DNA of 64,000 nt from Pseudoscleropodium purum (Eukaryota; Streptophyta; Bryopsida; Hypnales; Brachytheciaceae): positions 13,176,479-13,240,478 of the forward strand of contig OZ017800.1 of NCBI GenBank assembly GCA_963969395.1, written 5' to 3'. The notes under the pieces were generated by a model. It ran no database searches. It was given only the letters and a program-made list of their open reading frames with translations, and had not been told where the DNA came from. Made by a program: the position numbers and the translations under genes. Each line of letters opens with the position of its first letter. Within the stretch, counting starts at the first letter, position 1. This document shows, in pieces, positions 13,600-26,357 of this stretch.

Positions 13600-15500
13600 T
13601 CCTATTTCCAACACAAAATTTTGTGTTTTTCAACACTAGAGTGAGAATTTCACACTAGAAAAAAAGTTAATTTTGCATATTATATCATGTTTTGTACGTA
13701 TATGCTAAATTTCAAGAATAGATGAGGAATTTTGTAAAAGATGCCCAAATTGTGCAAATTGCCCAAATTTTTAAAGGTAGTATAACTATTGACTCAGGCA
13801 TCCAATTGGAATTTCTTTTAAATTCCCACAAAGGAGGTAAATTTCTACACCATGTGTCAATAATTCAAAGACCTTCATTGATTTTTTACTTCATGATCAC
13901 CTAGTTGAAATTCAAATGTCTACTAGACAAACATTTAGTCTTGTAAGATTAAAGTTAAAAACACCAAGTTCTAAATTATAATAATTTTCAAGATTTATAC
14001 TTTATTTAATTATTTAAGTTGTTTTTGATGGGTTGTTTATTGTTTTGAAAAAGTTAGTTTTTGAAGTTACACATACTTATTCTCCTTGAACTGTAGATGA
14101 TTTGCAAAAGAAAGTTGTGAAAATCTTTACCATACAAATAATAGAAAACTTATTTCTAAAATCTATATACATTTAGATGGATGAAAAGTCCAAAATTCTT
14201 TGAGTATTGACATCTCTATGATCATTAATTGTTCAAAATTTGAACATTTGGTCTTTAAAAGGTTAATATACAATACTATCCATATTAACTACACCTAATA
14301 AAGACAACGACCTTTGGGATGACCTTTCTAACATGCTCTCCACCTTTCAATCTTATACTATCTTTGCAACTAAAATTCAAGCACATCAATATTTATCAAT
14401 ATATATCAAAAAATATATTTACACATATTTTAAAACAATCTTCTCTACCTACATATATAATTATTTTTTTATATTAAAAATGTACATATGTATTCCTAAA
14501 TTTGTACACATACATACATTTATCACCTTCAAATACATTTGTAAAAGGTAATTTTAAAATATATAATTATATAATCCAATTGCTAGTAAATAATGAGTTG
14601 TGTTTTAACATATACTTTATTTAGGATGCAAGATGAAGAAACTTTAGTTCACATTGCCTTCAAAGGAATTGGAGTTATTTCTCATATTCCAATGTAGGAG
14701 ATGCCTTGTTTTCTATGTTTTCTATAATTCTAGTGAAAGTTAATAGTTTGACTTTCTATTTGACTAAAATATATATTGATATTGATATTAGAAAAATACT
14801 ATCTACACTACCCTAGTTTAGTTGACATTGCATGTTGCAAAGTCTTTTTTGACAACAAATCAATGTTCATTACTAGAATTGAGAACCTATTGATGCTTAT
14901 AGAGGCATTTTCTAAAATCATAAAATACCTCAAATTTTTTGTGATATTTGTGTAAAAACTAAATGAATTTCAAGCAAGACATAAGAAAATAAATTTGATC
15001 AATGTGGTAGGTTGAAATATTATACGGTTGAAGTTCCAAAATTCTCAAAGTGTTTGCAAATTAATAAGTTTGATAAATCTATAAGCTCAAATGTGCAATT
15101 TGGAAGTTGCCTACAAAATTCTTCATCCACCATCTTTCATATGACAATTGTACTCAACTTTGATGTTGATTAGATAATTAATTCTTAATGGACTAAATCT
15201 TCAAATTTCAAACAATGAAGGATCCCAAACATGTCATGAATAACATAATTTCCGTTTTTCATCCACGTAAATACTTCTGGGTTTTTGAATTAGTTCTCTT
15301 ACAATTTTTATAGAAAATCTATACAAATTTTTTTTTTATTTGCAAGTATTCTTTTCATTCAAATTCCTATTTAATCTCATTCAAAAACCTTACACAAAAA
15401 TTATAAAGTACTAAGTAACTAGCTAATTAATTGCATTGCTAAAAAATTGACAAAAATTGCTTCTTCATCTTATTTGGATGAACACCATCCTTATTATATA
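13600..15500. other. AT-rich stretch without recognisable genes
   Basis: I found no domain, splice-site pattern or terminal repeats. Frames at 13,722-13,904 and 14,333-14,551 are short, of low complexity and AT-driven. The first part may be the 3' end of the Ty3 copy, but no LTR was identified. Confidence 0.5.
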
Positions 15501-18500
15501 GCTCCCACAACCCATACTTTAAGTTAGGCCATTTGTTTGTTATGTTGAGATCTCTTTGACTATGAATCTGCCAATCATATTTTGGGTAATGTTTGAAAAG
15601 CCCTCAATAAAGGGTGGTGGTGCAAGGGTTTTGTTTTGTGGCATTTGGACCCAATGGGTTAAAGTTATGAATTTTTTAGGGGATTTTTTGTTTAAAATTT
15701 TTTTTAAATGATTTTGATTTTGATTGTGGCAACATCTAGCACGGTTCACATAGTAGTCTATACCTTAAGTCTATATACGTAAGATAGGTTGTTTATTTGT
15801 TTTATTTTGTTTGTTTGATACATTAAGATCTAACAAACTATGAAGCATTCAGTGGCATTCTCGGTACCATTGGAAAGTTTTTGTGCAAAGAGGTGCATGA
15901 ACTTTGTTTCATGGAGTTTGAACCTAGGGTGTGAAAGTTGTTGAATTTCAATTTTTTTATGAATTAAAAAATTGAATTAAAAATTTTTAATTTGGAAAAT
16001 TTGTAACTTTCACATCACATATTCAAATGCCATGAAACAAAGTCTTTGCACGCCTTTGTACATAAGGCTTTCTATTTGTGCAAATTTTGAGGTGTTTGAA
16101 CCTCTGATTTAAAAGTTATAGATTTTCTTAAATTAAAAAATTGAATCAAATTATCTTTTGTTTTGGAAAAATCATAACTTTCACATTGCATTTCCAAATG
16201 CTACAAAACAAAACTTTTGCATCCTTTTGTGCATAGACTTGTGCATTTGTACCAAGAACGCAACTTTTTACACTATAGTGTGAAAGTTATTGAATTTCAA
16301 AGTTTTAGTGAATGAAAAAATAATTTTTTACTTCAATTTTGGTCGTGGCAACGGCACAAGGCATACTAGTCTATCTATACCTCAAATTAGGTTGTTTATT
16401 TGTTTTGTTTTGTTGCTCTATTTGTTTTATACACCGAGATCTAATAAACCATAAGGCTTCTAGTAGTGTTGTTGGTACTATTCAAAAGCTCTTTCAGCAA
16501 AAAAGTATATTGACATTGTTTTGTGGCATTAGGACTTATGGTATGAAAATTATTGAATTTAAGAGTTTCTATTTAGAGTTTTTGTGAATCAAAAAATTGA
16601 ATGAGATTATATTTTACTTTGGAAAATTCATAAATTTTACATCACATCATGGTCAAACACCACAAAACAATGCCCTTACACTCTTTTATGCATAGAACTT
16701 TCTATTTGTGCTAGTTTTGTGACCTTTGGAATTTGGACCTACAATGTGAAAGTTATGAATTTTTTTAAATTAAAAATTGAATTAAATCATCTTTTATTTT
16801 GGAAAACTATAACTTTTACATTGCATGTTCAAATGCCACAAAACAAGTTGTTGCACTCTTTCATGTAGAAGGCTTTTTATATGTATGAAGAACACAATTG
16901 TTGACACTGCAATAAAGCCCTACACTATGAAAGACATTGAATTTGATGTAAAAGACATTCTTAATTCATTCCAAGAATTACACTAAAACCAACAACAGTA
17001 GAAATACCTTTTAAATGCTTTAGATGATAATTTCTAGTCAAGTTGACTTTCACTATGATGATCAACAAATCTCAAGGTTAATCTTTAAAAATGTTGGTGT
17101 TGATTAGTGAACCCTTGTGTTTTTCCATAATCAATTGTATGTTATATTTTCTTAGACAACATCCATTCATTTGTCAAAAAGTGCTTCTTCTTGAACATGT
17201 GTCCAAAACAATGATTTAGAAGTTTTAACCCCGAAAGGACCAAGTTGCATTTTTTGGCTAAATAAAATTTTGGGGCAAGTATGTATGACTAGAGATTTTT
17301 ATATTTTTGATCCAAATTTTAATACAAGGTGAAGACAAGGAATATCTTTCATAGGCACTAGATTTTATGACATTTGGAAATAGGAGTCAAAAGTTATAGC
17401 CTATTATGTTTGGTTTTTTTTTAATGGGTCGTTTGTGTAGATTAGAAAAAATCCCTTATTTCATAAACAAAAATTTGAAACTAGTTTTTTAGAGTTTTAT
17501 ACATATGAAAAGCTTTGAACCATTTCATTTTGATGAATGAGTCAAAAGTTATGAGGATTTTTTGTTTGCGAGCAATTATGAATTTCCTACTTGAAAATAA
17601 ACTTTGAAGTCCTTTCTCTTATTCAATTTTCAATATTTTTGAAGTAAAATAAAATCATAAGATGTAGAATGTTTATTACAATATTGCAACCATTGGGATT
17701 GGCATTTTTCAATTCCATAATTAAATTCTTAACAATTTAGTATTTTGGATCATTTTCTACTACTACCTACTTACTATTTTTTTCCTATATGTTGTACAAT
17801 TCCAAATGATTTGAAAATTTTCAAGCATGTGGAAAACTTGTCTAGAAAAAAGAACCGAAAGAAGCACCACCATTTTGGACATTTTTTCATAGAAAAGCAA
17901 GCTAGTGAAGTGCAGTTGGCCTTTTTTTTTGCAAGGCTAAAAAAATGATTTTAGCAAATTTGAACGCTTATATCTTGTAATCCATGTAGTGGAAATTTTT
18001 GAAATTCTCGCCACATGTTTTCAAGTTATTATACTACAAGATCCTATGGTTTCATGTTTCAAGATAAGTTATTTTTAAAAATTTGTTACTTGTATTAAAA
18101 ATGGCAGTTTTTGAGCGTCTTTGATGAAAATATAGTCATAAAACTTTAGAAGTTAATATAAAACTACAATGTGAAAGTTAGTATAGAATTTCAAAGTCTT
18201 CTTCAATTTAAAAATGAAAAATACACTTTTACCTTTATTTTGATTGTGGCAACAGCACAAGTTACATTAGTCTATACTTTAAATTAGGTTGTCTTGTTTT
18301 GTTTGTTTCATATGTTGAGATCTAATAGACCATAAGACATCCATTGGCATTATTTGTAACACTCAAAAGCTCTTCTTGCAAAAAGGTGCACAAACTTTGT
18401 TTTGTGGTATTTAGACCTATGGTGTAGAAGTTATTGAATTTCAAAGTTTTTATGGATTAGAAAATTGAATTAAATTATCTTTTATTTTGAAAAATTCATA

Positions 18501-19310
18501 ACTTTTGCATTGTATATCCAAGTGCCATGACATGAAATCCTTGTGCTCCTTTGTCATAAGGCTTTCTATTTGTGCCAATTTTGTGGCATGTGGATCCACA
18601 ATGTGAAAGTTATGGATTAAAAAAAATTAAAAAGTGGAATAATATTATCTTGTATATTGAAAAAATCATATCTTTTACATCACATGTCCAAACACTACAA
18701 AGCCAAGCCCTTGCACCCTTTTAAGCAAGAAACTTTCTATTTGCACCAAGAATGCAACCTGTTACACAATTATGGTATGAAAATTATTGAATTAAATTTT
18801 TTTAATGAATTAAAAAATTAAAAAAATATTTTTTACTTTAATTTTGTCTATGGCAACAACACAAGGTACACTAGAAAAACCATAACTTTTACATCACATG
18901 TCTCACCGCCACAAAACAAAATCCTTGTGCATTCCTCTATGCACAAAGCTTTTTATTTGTGTCACTACAACAAAATTCTATAATGTGAAAGACATTAAAA
19001 TTTTTTAAATCCTCAATGAAAATATTAAAAGACCACTTTTCCTTTTATTTTGGCTATGGCAATAGCACAGGGCATACTAGTCCACACCTTAAGTTAGGTT
19101 GTTTGTTTGTTACGGTAAGATCTCTTGAACCGTGATTTTGATACCATTGGAAAGCTCTTTGCGAGAAGGGGTGTAAGCTTACGAGCTTTATTTTTTTTAG
19201 TGTTTGAACCTATAATGTGAAAGTTATTGAATTTCAAAATTATTAAAAATTAAAAATTAAAAAAATGTTTTTATTTTTATTGTAGCAATGACACAAGGCA
19301 CATTAGTATG
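15500..19310 (+). repeat. Satellite-like block of 170-210 bp diverged units
   Basis: A unit containing GGAAAAATCATAACTTTCAC, CACATGTCCAAATGCCACAA, CTTTCTATTTGTGCC and ACAATGTGAAAGTTAT recurs around 15,990, 16,165, 16,621, 16,801, 18,491, 18,660 and 18,873. A second motif, ATTTTGGTCGTGGCAACGGC followed by CACTAGTCTATAC, recurs near 15,720, 16,340, 18,240, 18,845, 19,055 and 19,280. The copies have diverged and higher-order arrangements are visible. A TTAA/CCCCTAAA element (17,225-18,156) splits the block. No coding function is supported. Confidence 0.72.
17225..18156 (+). mobile_element. TTAA/CCCCTAAA element, copy B, inside the satellite-like block
   Basis: The left end is TTAACCCCGAAAGGACC and the right end ACTTTAGAAGTTAA, giving imperfect terminal inverted repeats directly flanked by TTAA. 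The length is 932 bp. Interior blocks match copies E (31.2 kb) and F (33.1 kb) closely, including GAACCATTTCATTTTGATGA and CACCACCATTTTGGACATTT. The frame at 17,745-17,948 belongs to the element and recurs with changes in other copies, so I do not regard it as a gene. Confidence 0.85.
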
Positions 19311-19799
19311 CTCTTGAAAAACATTCATAATCCACCCAATGAATACCAGATCTCCTATGAATTAAGGTAACAAGCTCTGAAATTGCACAGGCTCTGAAAT
19401 TGCCCACCCTATTCAAATCTACACAATTTTTACATGTCACTATTTCATAGCCTTCAGCGATGTACAAACAGTGTACATTCTAGGGGGTGGGCGAATTTAG
19501 TGCCCTATGCCACTTCAACTTCAAAAATTCACAACTAATTTCAAAAAGCTCCAAAAAATATGAAACAACTTGGGTTAGATGCCAATTCCTCTTGTCTTCC
19601 AAGGAATATTTACTGAAAAATATTTCAAGACGTTTCACCTCTCCAAAATTTAGTTTCAGCTCTTAAGTGGGCAATTTCTGAACCTGTTACCTTAAAGAAA
19701 AATCTTGCAAACCAGGAAGTGCATCAAATCCAACCGCCAAGGGTTTTAGACAAACCCCATTAAATGACAAAAGTTGATTTTTTGGATGAAAAGGTAAGC

Positions 19800-20706
19800 A
19801 AATAATTGAACGAACGCTCTCATTCGTCGACCAAAAAGCCAAAGAGATAGGACTCTATTTTCCACATCAGTCCGTCAGACTTTTCTGCCACCAGTTTCGA
19901 CCATGTGCCCCCTCACTGGGTCTGACCAATATGCCCCCTCCAAATCAGATTCCACGTCGGATTTAATACGGGTGCGTCGCCACATCATTAATTCTCTTGC
20001 GAAAGATCCCAGGCTCTTTTTTCTGTGAATCTACGAGTACGGAATCTAGGAAAAAGGAGGAGTATCTTTCCGAAATCTACTTTTTCCTTCAGATTATTAT
20101 CTTCCATGTATCTCTGGGTCGGAGGACGATGCTCGTCGCCATAGCCGGGTAAAGGGTTTTGTTTGTTTGATAAAACGGGACTGCTATCTCTATCTTCCTC
20201 TTCTTTCACTCGCTTCGTCTTCACCATCACTGATTGCCGCTTCCTCAGTTTTGTAGTTAAGAGTTTTTTGTGGTGAATAGGTTTTTTGTTGCAGCAAATA
20301 TGGCGGCCTCATGTTCTATATAGCGTTTTTGGTGTGAATCGACGTGTTCAAAGTGTTGCGGTTAAGTGTTGCGGAGTTGGTGGCTTGGTGCTATCTGTTT
20401 TCTTCCTCAACGGTGCTTCTTATTCTCTTTGCAGATCTGAGGTTTGTGATGGAAAGCTTTCTGGTTCCGTCTTTGAGCATTTCGTTCCTTTTTGCGTTTT
20501 TCTTGGTTTTGGCGCGGGAACGACTTAATATGCGGAATTTGGATATGTATGGTGGAGTTTTATGTTAGGGCGAGTCTTGTTAGTGAAGTTTGAGTGTGCG
20601 TTTTGCGATGTAGATCTGAGGTGTTTTGGGTTATGTTGTTTCTGGCTTGGAGTTTGGTGGGTTTGCATTGGTGCTGACGGTTGTGAACATGTGGTGGTTT
20701 ATCCAG
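19800..20706 (+). promoter_or_regulatory. Promoter and 5' leader region of the zinc-binding gene
   Basis: Composition shifts to higher GC from about 19,800 and stays higher to about 22,600. The stretch before the first coding ATG contains CT-rich tracts. A candidate leader intron ends at TTTATCCAG just before the ATG at 20,707. Several upstream ATG frames (for example 20,286-20,528) are not conserved-looking and I regard them as leader sequence. The transcription start is not resolved. Confidence 0.5.
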
Positions 20707-22593
20707 ATGTCCATTAATGACATATCGACTTGCCTCAAAGGAGGTCGGAGCTGCGGCGTTGGACGAGAGGAGGATGCCAGCAACCTGCTATGGTGCGAGC
20801 ACTGTGGGATAGCCTTGTGCTTTGACTGTGACACGGACTTACACAACTTGAAGAGCTTGAAGCACGGACACCTTCGAGTCCTGCTTCCGGTATCGCGCAC
20901 TGAGTCGGTGCGAAAATGTGAACACGGTGCTGATGGGAGCAGCAACGTGCATCTTGGTTTGATTTCGAAACCCTCGCCTCCCAGAAATACGAAGAGGAGG
21001 GCAGCGAAGAAGGAGAGAGGTGCCTCGAATTCTGAACCTGGACGTAGATCATCCTCATTTCGTAACGATGTCGGGGATGTCGGCGATTGCACTGTCAAAA
21101 CGTCGGAGACATCAAACTTGGCAACCTTCGAGAAAGCGCCGTCGGTATGTTTCTTCCCGTACTCTTGTTATAGAGATGCTTTTGTTAACCTTATGATGTA
21201 GATCACTTCCTAAGATCTACAACCACACGCATAGCTCTGGGAAGAATTGTAATTTCCTATTGTGGAGAACCGCAACCGGTTGACCTAACATTATCGCGTT
21301 TTCTCTGTTCATTCGTGCAGAATTCGTTGGAGCTGCCGAGGTCGTCCTTACGGGGTGGATCTGAGAAAGCAGGTCTGGGGTCGCGTAAAAAGCTACATGT
21401 GACATGGCATCCAGATGTTAAGGAACCGGTATGCACTTTAGTATCACACACCGTTGGGCATAAACGCGCTCCTGCTTTCCTATCACGACGGAGTCATCAG
21501 AAACAATTGCGGCAGAAGAGTAAGGCATCATCCAAGTCTCAGGCGCGTGCCAAGAAGCAGGAGAGCAACAAGCACAAGAAGAGCGAACCTGTGAAAGCGA
21601 GGTATAGGGTTTGCTCCTCTTCCTCTTCTACATGTACGCGTTTTCTCTTGCTCTTTAGGAGACCATCAAGTCTGTCGTATTTGACACATTGTGTTTTGTT
21701 GCAGGGCTGATGTGACGTCCGATTTGGGGGAGAATCCGGTTCCAGAAGTTGGGTCTAGCGAAGTTTCGAGCGCTCCTACCGATAAAGACTCTGCCGTCCC
21801 TATGTGGAAAGACTGTACATATTGTATGAAGGAAGAGAGGTCGTGTGACTGTGTAAATACATCTGACGGTAGCGATCCCTACCCGCAATCCCTACCTCTT
21901 GAAAGCGCTGTACATCCAGAAAGTCTCAACCAAAGTGTCCAAGAAGCAACAACGGTGAAGGAGGCTGACAAGAAGGCCCCCGTGTCGGTATCTGACAATG
22001 GGTATTTCAATGAGAGTTTCCCAGGAGATTACCGTCAACTTCTTGCAAGCATGTTTCATGCTGCCACATCACTTGGACAGGTATACCTCAATTCATTTTG
22101 ACCTGTTCTTTTAAGATGTGTCAGACCTGTGTCATATGTTCAAGTATCAAAATTTTCAACTGTCTACAGGGAGAAATTCTCATTTCATGTAACTCATTTT
22201 GAGCAATTTCCTACCTCGTTCTTGATGGATGCTTGGGACTGAGTTGATGTCATCTGTGATATTGTTCTGCAGAACAAGACTTTGGGCTCACATGCCAACT
22301 ATGAAGCAGCTTCAGGGCTCTTCAGGTGTGTACCATATCTCCTCGCTTTCGTCTTGATCACTCTATTACTACTCTTTCCAATATGTGTGTCATTGCAATT
22401 GACTCTATATATTGTGGAGTCTCAATGATTCTGAATGTATCCTCTGCATTGCTCAAGTCAAAGAACTGACTGAATACTGCATCCATGCAGGGATGTGAAA
22501 ATGCATGCTCCGAGTGCCAGTTTACCTGGGTCTGAACAGGTTTTCAAGCAAACAACCCAGGGCAAAATTTCACCGTGGATTTCTGTTGTCTAG
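20707..22593 (+). CDS. Zinc-binding, Lys-rich plant protein of unknown function (5 coding exons, 416 aa)
   Basis: The modelled exons are 20707-21144, 21321-21601, 21705-22080, 22273-22325 and 22491-22593. Every junction is GT-AG and the phases close to 1251 nt with one stop. Residues 30-55 hold a compact Cys/His cluster (WCEHCGIALCFDC then H46, H53, H55) similar to a B-box zinc site, with extra Cys9 and Cys16 upstream. Residues 173-191 contain VTWHPDV followed by VSHTV, then a Lys/Ser/Arg-rich tract (RQKSKASSKSQARAKKQ) that could act in nuclear localisation. A second Cys cluster (CTYCMKEERSCDC) lies in exon 3. I recall the VTWxPDV-SHTV-Lys-rich order from an uncharacterised plant family, but the role is not known to me. 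DNA, RNA or protein binding are all possible. The start ATG directly follows a splice acceptor and the downstream frame is intact, so the gene looks functional. Confidence 0.8.
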
Positions 22594-22657
22594 AGGAGAG
22601 CGTTTGATCGGGAAAGATGAGTAGTTGATTTTGTAATGCAATGTCTAGTCTGTGTGA

Positions 22658-22663
22658 AATAAA
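22658..22663 (+). terminator. Candidate poly(A) signal AATAAA
   Basis: AATAAA lies 65 bases after the stop codon of the zinc-binding gene, in a TG-rich context (TGTGTGAAATAAACG). Position and context fit a plant near-upstream element. The cleavage site is not defined. Confidence 0.5.
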
Positions 22664-22699
22664 CGTTTGAACTGAAGTATTGAGTATGAGGTATGAGGA

Positions 22700-24600
22700 A
22701 GTTTGGGGTAGGAAGAGATGAGGAGGTTTGGAGTAGGAAGGGATGAGGAAGATACGGGACACTGTAATTTCTCTTGCTTGGAGATTCATTCGTGTAAACA
22801 TGTACGGAGTAATGCTCAGTAAACTTTGAAAGTCCATTCATCGGCTATTCAGAACGATTTTGGCCTTATATTCTGAAGATTTTCGGTGTAATACCTCCTT
22901 GTCAATAATGATTGTGACTTTATCGTTTATATTGTGGATCTTAACGATTGTGCTATATTTGTAGGAATTATTGATCTCGTCAAGACGAATTCTTGATGGG
23001 CATAGTGTAAACTTAATATTCTGCAAACTCTTTGTTTTAAAGGCCATACTCTTGCAAGAAACCATATTCCTGTGGGTCCTAACTGGCGATACAACGAGTA
23101 ACTATATTTTAGGTGTCGGTATCTCGTGAAGAACGTTCTACACTTCCAGCTCTCAATTGTTTGGGTTTTGGGAATCCGGTTTGGGAATCCAGTTCTGGGA
23201 TTTTGTGCCTGAATTGGACGTGCTGGACTGCTGGTAGAAGACCGACCCATCTACAGCAACAGTGTCTATCTGTTGTTGCATTGATTTTATACTTGTACGT
23301 ACTTTTGCACACTATTTCTGGTCGTTATTCGACACGCAACTGTCTCATTGCAGAAAGGTTTATCATGTTGGATCCATTTCCCTTAGGTTTGGGGTTGGGC
23401 CACAAAAATCAATGCATAAGATAATATTCCGGAGCTTCCAAGGATTCTTGGCCATGCAATTTATAAAATTGAAAATTTTATACTCCGTACATTGTTGGAT
23501 GTCATTGACCTACACAACAAAATCAAATCTTATATACACATAGCTCCTCAATCATAGAAGGGTGCCATAGAAATTAAGTGTGAAAGATGAGAGGTTCTAA
23601 ATTTGCTCGAGCTTTAAGCACCACCCCTATAATTAGCTTTGAAATGGATATGAAGTGATCTTTGAATTGACTTCTAGTCATTGAATGGATTGAAGAAAAA
23701 AATATTATTTATTGCATGAGCCAATCATTCTTTTGTTTTCCCCATGTCTCTTTATATGTTGCAAGTGAACAATTTATAGAAGACCTTGGTTCATAAATAG
23801 GTGCCTACTATACTAGTTTGAAAATTCACAAGTAACTTAATTCAATAATGCGTCAAAAATATGAATCCACTTATGTTACATTTTGCATTTTCTTCTCTTT
23901 GTTTGAAAAATGAGCTAAAATTTTTTCTATCCAAGGAAACACATGGAAAAGGTAGACCAATCCTTAAACGAGTAGTTTCCGAACCTCCTATCTTACATGA
24001 TCTTTCTATTTAGGATAGAAGTGTAGACATTCATCTTTAGAATTTTGTGCGAAAATGGAAGGTCTTGCACATGGTGTCAAAAAAAATAATTTCTACGGTG
24101 ACTAGCCCAATGTTCTAGAATTAATCTTGGAAGGATTCTGAAGATGTTTTGTGTCTTCAAATAGGCTTTGTGCACATTGAAAAATGGATGATTTTTATTT
24201 GATATCTTTTTGTAAAACTTTTTTGATAGTATATATTTTAATCATTGTTTGATAGTTCAAAGACATTTGGGTTTTTTATTTATTTTATATGGAATAGTTT
24301 ATCAAAAATATGGTATGCTATACAATAGATTTCAATATTTTGAGCTTTTCTCCCAAAACTTGATTTTGACATTCAAAATCACTTTTTTTTACTTTTGAGC
24401 AACATTATTAAAATGAAGCTTTTAAAGTATAGTTTCTATTTTACTTGTAAATTTTGAAAAGTTCCTTAAAATATGGATTTTATTGAAGTTTGAAGTTGAA
24501 GATCTATAAGCACATTTCTAAATATGAAATAACATGGAAATTTTCTTTATACAATAATGTTCTACACAAAATGAACTTCTATTTTGAAATTTCTAAATCA
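22700..24600. other. Downstream flank without a supported gene
   Basis: From 22,700 to about 23,450 GC stays moderately raised and overlapping short frames occur on both strands, with no domain and no consistent splice model. It may be 3' flank or a decayed gene. After 23,450 the sequence is AT-rich and featureless. Confidence 0.45.
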
Positions 24601-24604
24601 ATGT

Positions 24605-25373
24605 TTAACCCCTAAATGTTTTGGACTATGTTTTCATCCAAAACACTTCCAAACTACCATTTCTACTGCAAATACCAAATTTTAGAAAAAACCATTTTTA
24701 AACACATGTAACCATAGAATCTTGTAGTAAACTGGTTTGAGAGGATGTAGAAAGAATTTCCGAAATTTCTACAAGTTAGCTATGTGCTTGAAAATTTCTA
24801 GATCATTTGGAATTGTATAACATATAGGAAAAAGTAGTGAGTAGAAAGAATTAGAGAATGATCCAAAATACTAAATTGTTGAAAACTTAATTATGGAATT
24901 GAAAAATGCCAATCCCAATGTTTGTAATGTTGTAATAAACAATCTACATCCTATAATTTCATTTTTTTCCAAAAATATTGAGAATTGAGTTAAAGAAAAG
25001 ACTTCAAAGTTTATTTTAGAATAGAGGATTTATAACCAACAACAAACTAAAACTCCTCATAAATTTCATCTCATTAATCAAAATGAAATGATTCCAAGCT
25101 TTTTAATATATATACAAATCTAGAAAATCAATTAAAATTTTTTATTTCTTAATAAAGTGATTTTTTAAGAAATTTGTCAGCATTGAAAATTACATATTAT
25201 ACAATAACTTTTTTTTATCATGAAGTTGAAAGTTATGAAAATTTTGAGGCCTTAAAGCTATTCTTTGGACACATTTTGCGTAAAAACTTCAATGAAAAAA
25301 AATGAATTTGTAGAGACTTGCCAAAAATCACTATATTGCCAAAAAACAAACAGTTTGGGCATTTTGGGGTTAA
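24605..25373 (-). mobile_element. TTAA/CCCCTAAA element, copy C (inverted, shortened)
   Basis: The ends are TTAACCCCTAAATG and CATTTTGGGGTTAA, which are near-perfect inverted repeats flanked by intact TTAA on both sides. The 769-bp interior matches copy A and copy F in reverse orientation and is shorter than the usual 930 bp, so it carries an internal deletion. Frames inside (25,258-25,518) follow from the repeat. Confidence 0.87.
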
Positions 25374-26098
25374 TCGTGTTTTCTATTTGATGTGAATTTT
25401 TGGATTTTCTCTTAAAAAATTCACGGTAATTTGAAAATTCCACAAAAATTCTACACTTTATATTATACAAAAAAAAACACAATTTCACTTGTACAAATAG
25501 AAGAAATGAAAGATGCAAAGTGGAGAAGTTTCAAATTTGACTACAACTTGAAAGATAGGGGTTCTATCCTTATAGAGTTAACTAAGCAATGGTGGACAAT
25601 GGAAGTTCTAAAATGCACACTTCATCCAATTAAACCCTAGGCTTTGTATAGTTACATATAAAATGACTTATGAATGATTTCAAATGACCATGAAGAGAAC
25701 AAATGATTCCATTTCTTAAACATATAACTAATTTCTTTTATTCATATATAGTTGCAAAGTGAAAAATACAATGAAAAACTTTAAGGATATAGGCACTATT
25801 CTACTAAGTTTTAGAAAATGAATGTTAGTAGTTGTCATTCAGAAATTAACATTCACTAAAAATAATAGAACATTGGACCATTGGCATCACAATGGAAAAT
25901 AGAGAGAATGCCATATATAAATGGATGAAGCACATAATTTGGAGGATTTATAATTGTTCTATTATTGAAGTGATCTCAATATATTTAGATTGAACATTTA
26001 TAATATACAAAATATTTAATCATTCAACTTTTGATGATTATAGTGTCATATAGCCCCAAATAGATTTTTTTGGATCAATTCATTTAAATTTGGAAAGG

Positions 26099-26285
26099 AT
26101 CAAGGCTTTCTTTTGGCTTTCTAGTGCCAAATTTCACCCCAAAAAATAATTTGGTTAAAAAATGACAACAAATTGTGATGTTTTTTGCCAAATAATTTCA
26201 AATTAAAAAAAAAATCTTTAATGAAATCATTAGATTATGGATGAAAATAGAATTATAGATATGTGATATGTGATATGTAATATTC
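26099..26285. mobile_element. Left part of a split MITE of the TCAGGG/CCCTGA family
   Basis: ATCAAGGCTTTCTTTTGGC, then TTTCTAGTGCC and GGATGAAAATAGAATTATAG, match the left half of the intact 266-bp copy at 36,025-36,290. The matching right half lies about 1.3 kb away at 27,615-27,703 (CACCATTGTAACATTTTAAA, CACTTCATAAAAAATGAATG, AAATCCTGG). Between them sit a TTAA/CCCCTAAA copy and some 300 bp of other sequence. The short copy is either a deletion derivative or this one has been interrupted. Confidence 0.65.
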
Positions 26286-26357
26286 TCTATCCACTATGTG
26301 TATGTAGTAGAAGAACTTGTTTTGGATAGGCCCCCCATGATGGTTACATAGAGTACC

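Noticed and set aside
17745..17948. 67-codon frame and its relatives at 33,651-33,842 and 41,001-41,231
   Set aside because: They are the same segment of the TTAA/CCCCTAAA family in different copies and orientation, with different breaks, so they are repeat sequence.
20631..21098. Minus-strand 155-codon frame opposite the first exon of the zinc-binding gene
   Set aside because: The plus-strand frame has start, splice sites and Cys/His pattern, while the opposite frame has none and is Ser/Arg-rich by complementarity.
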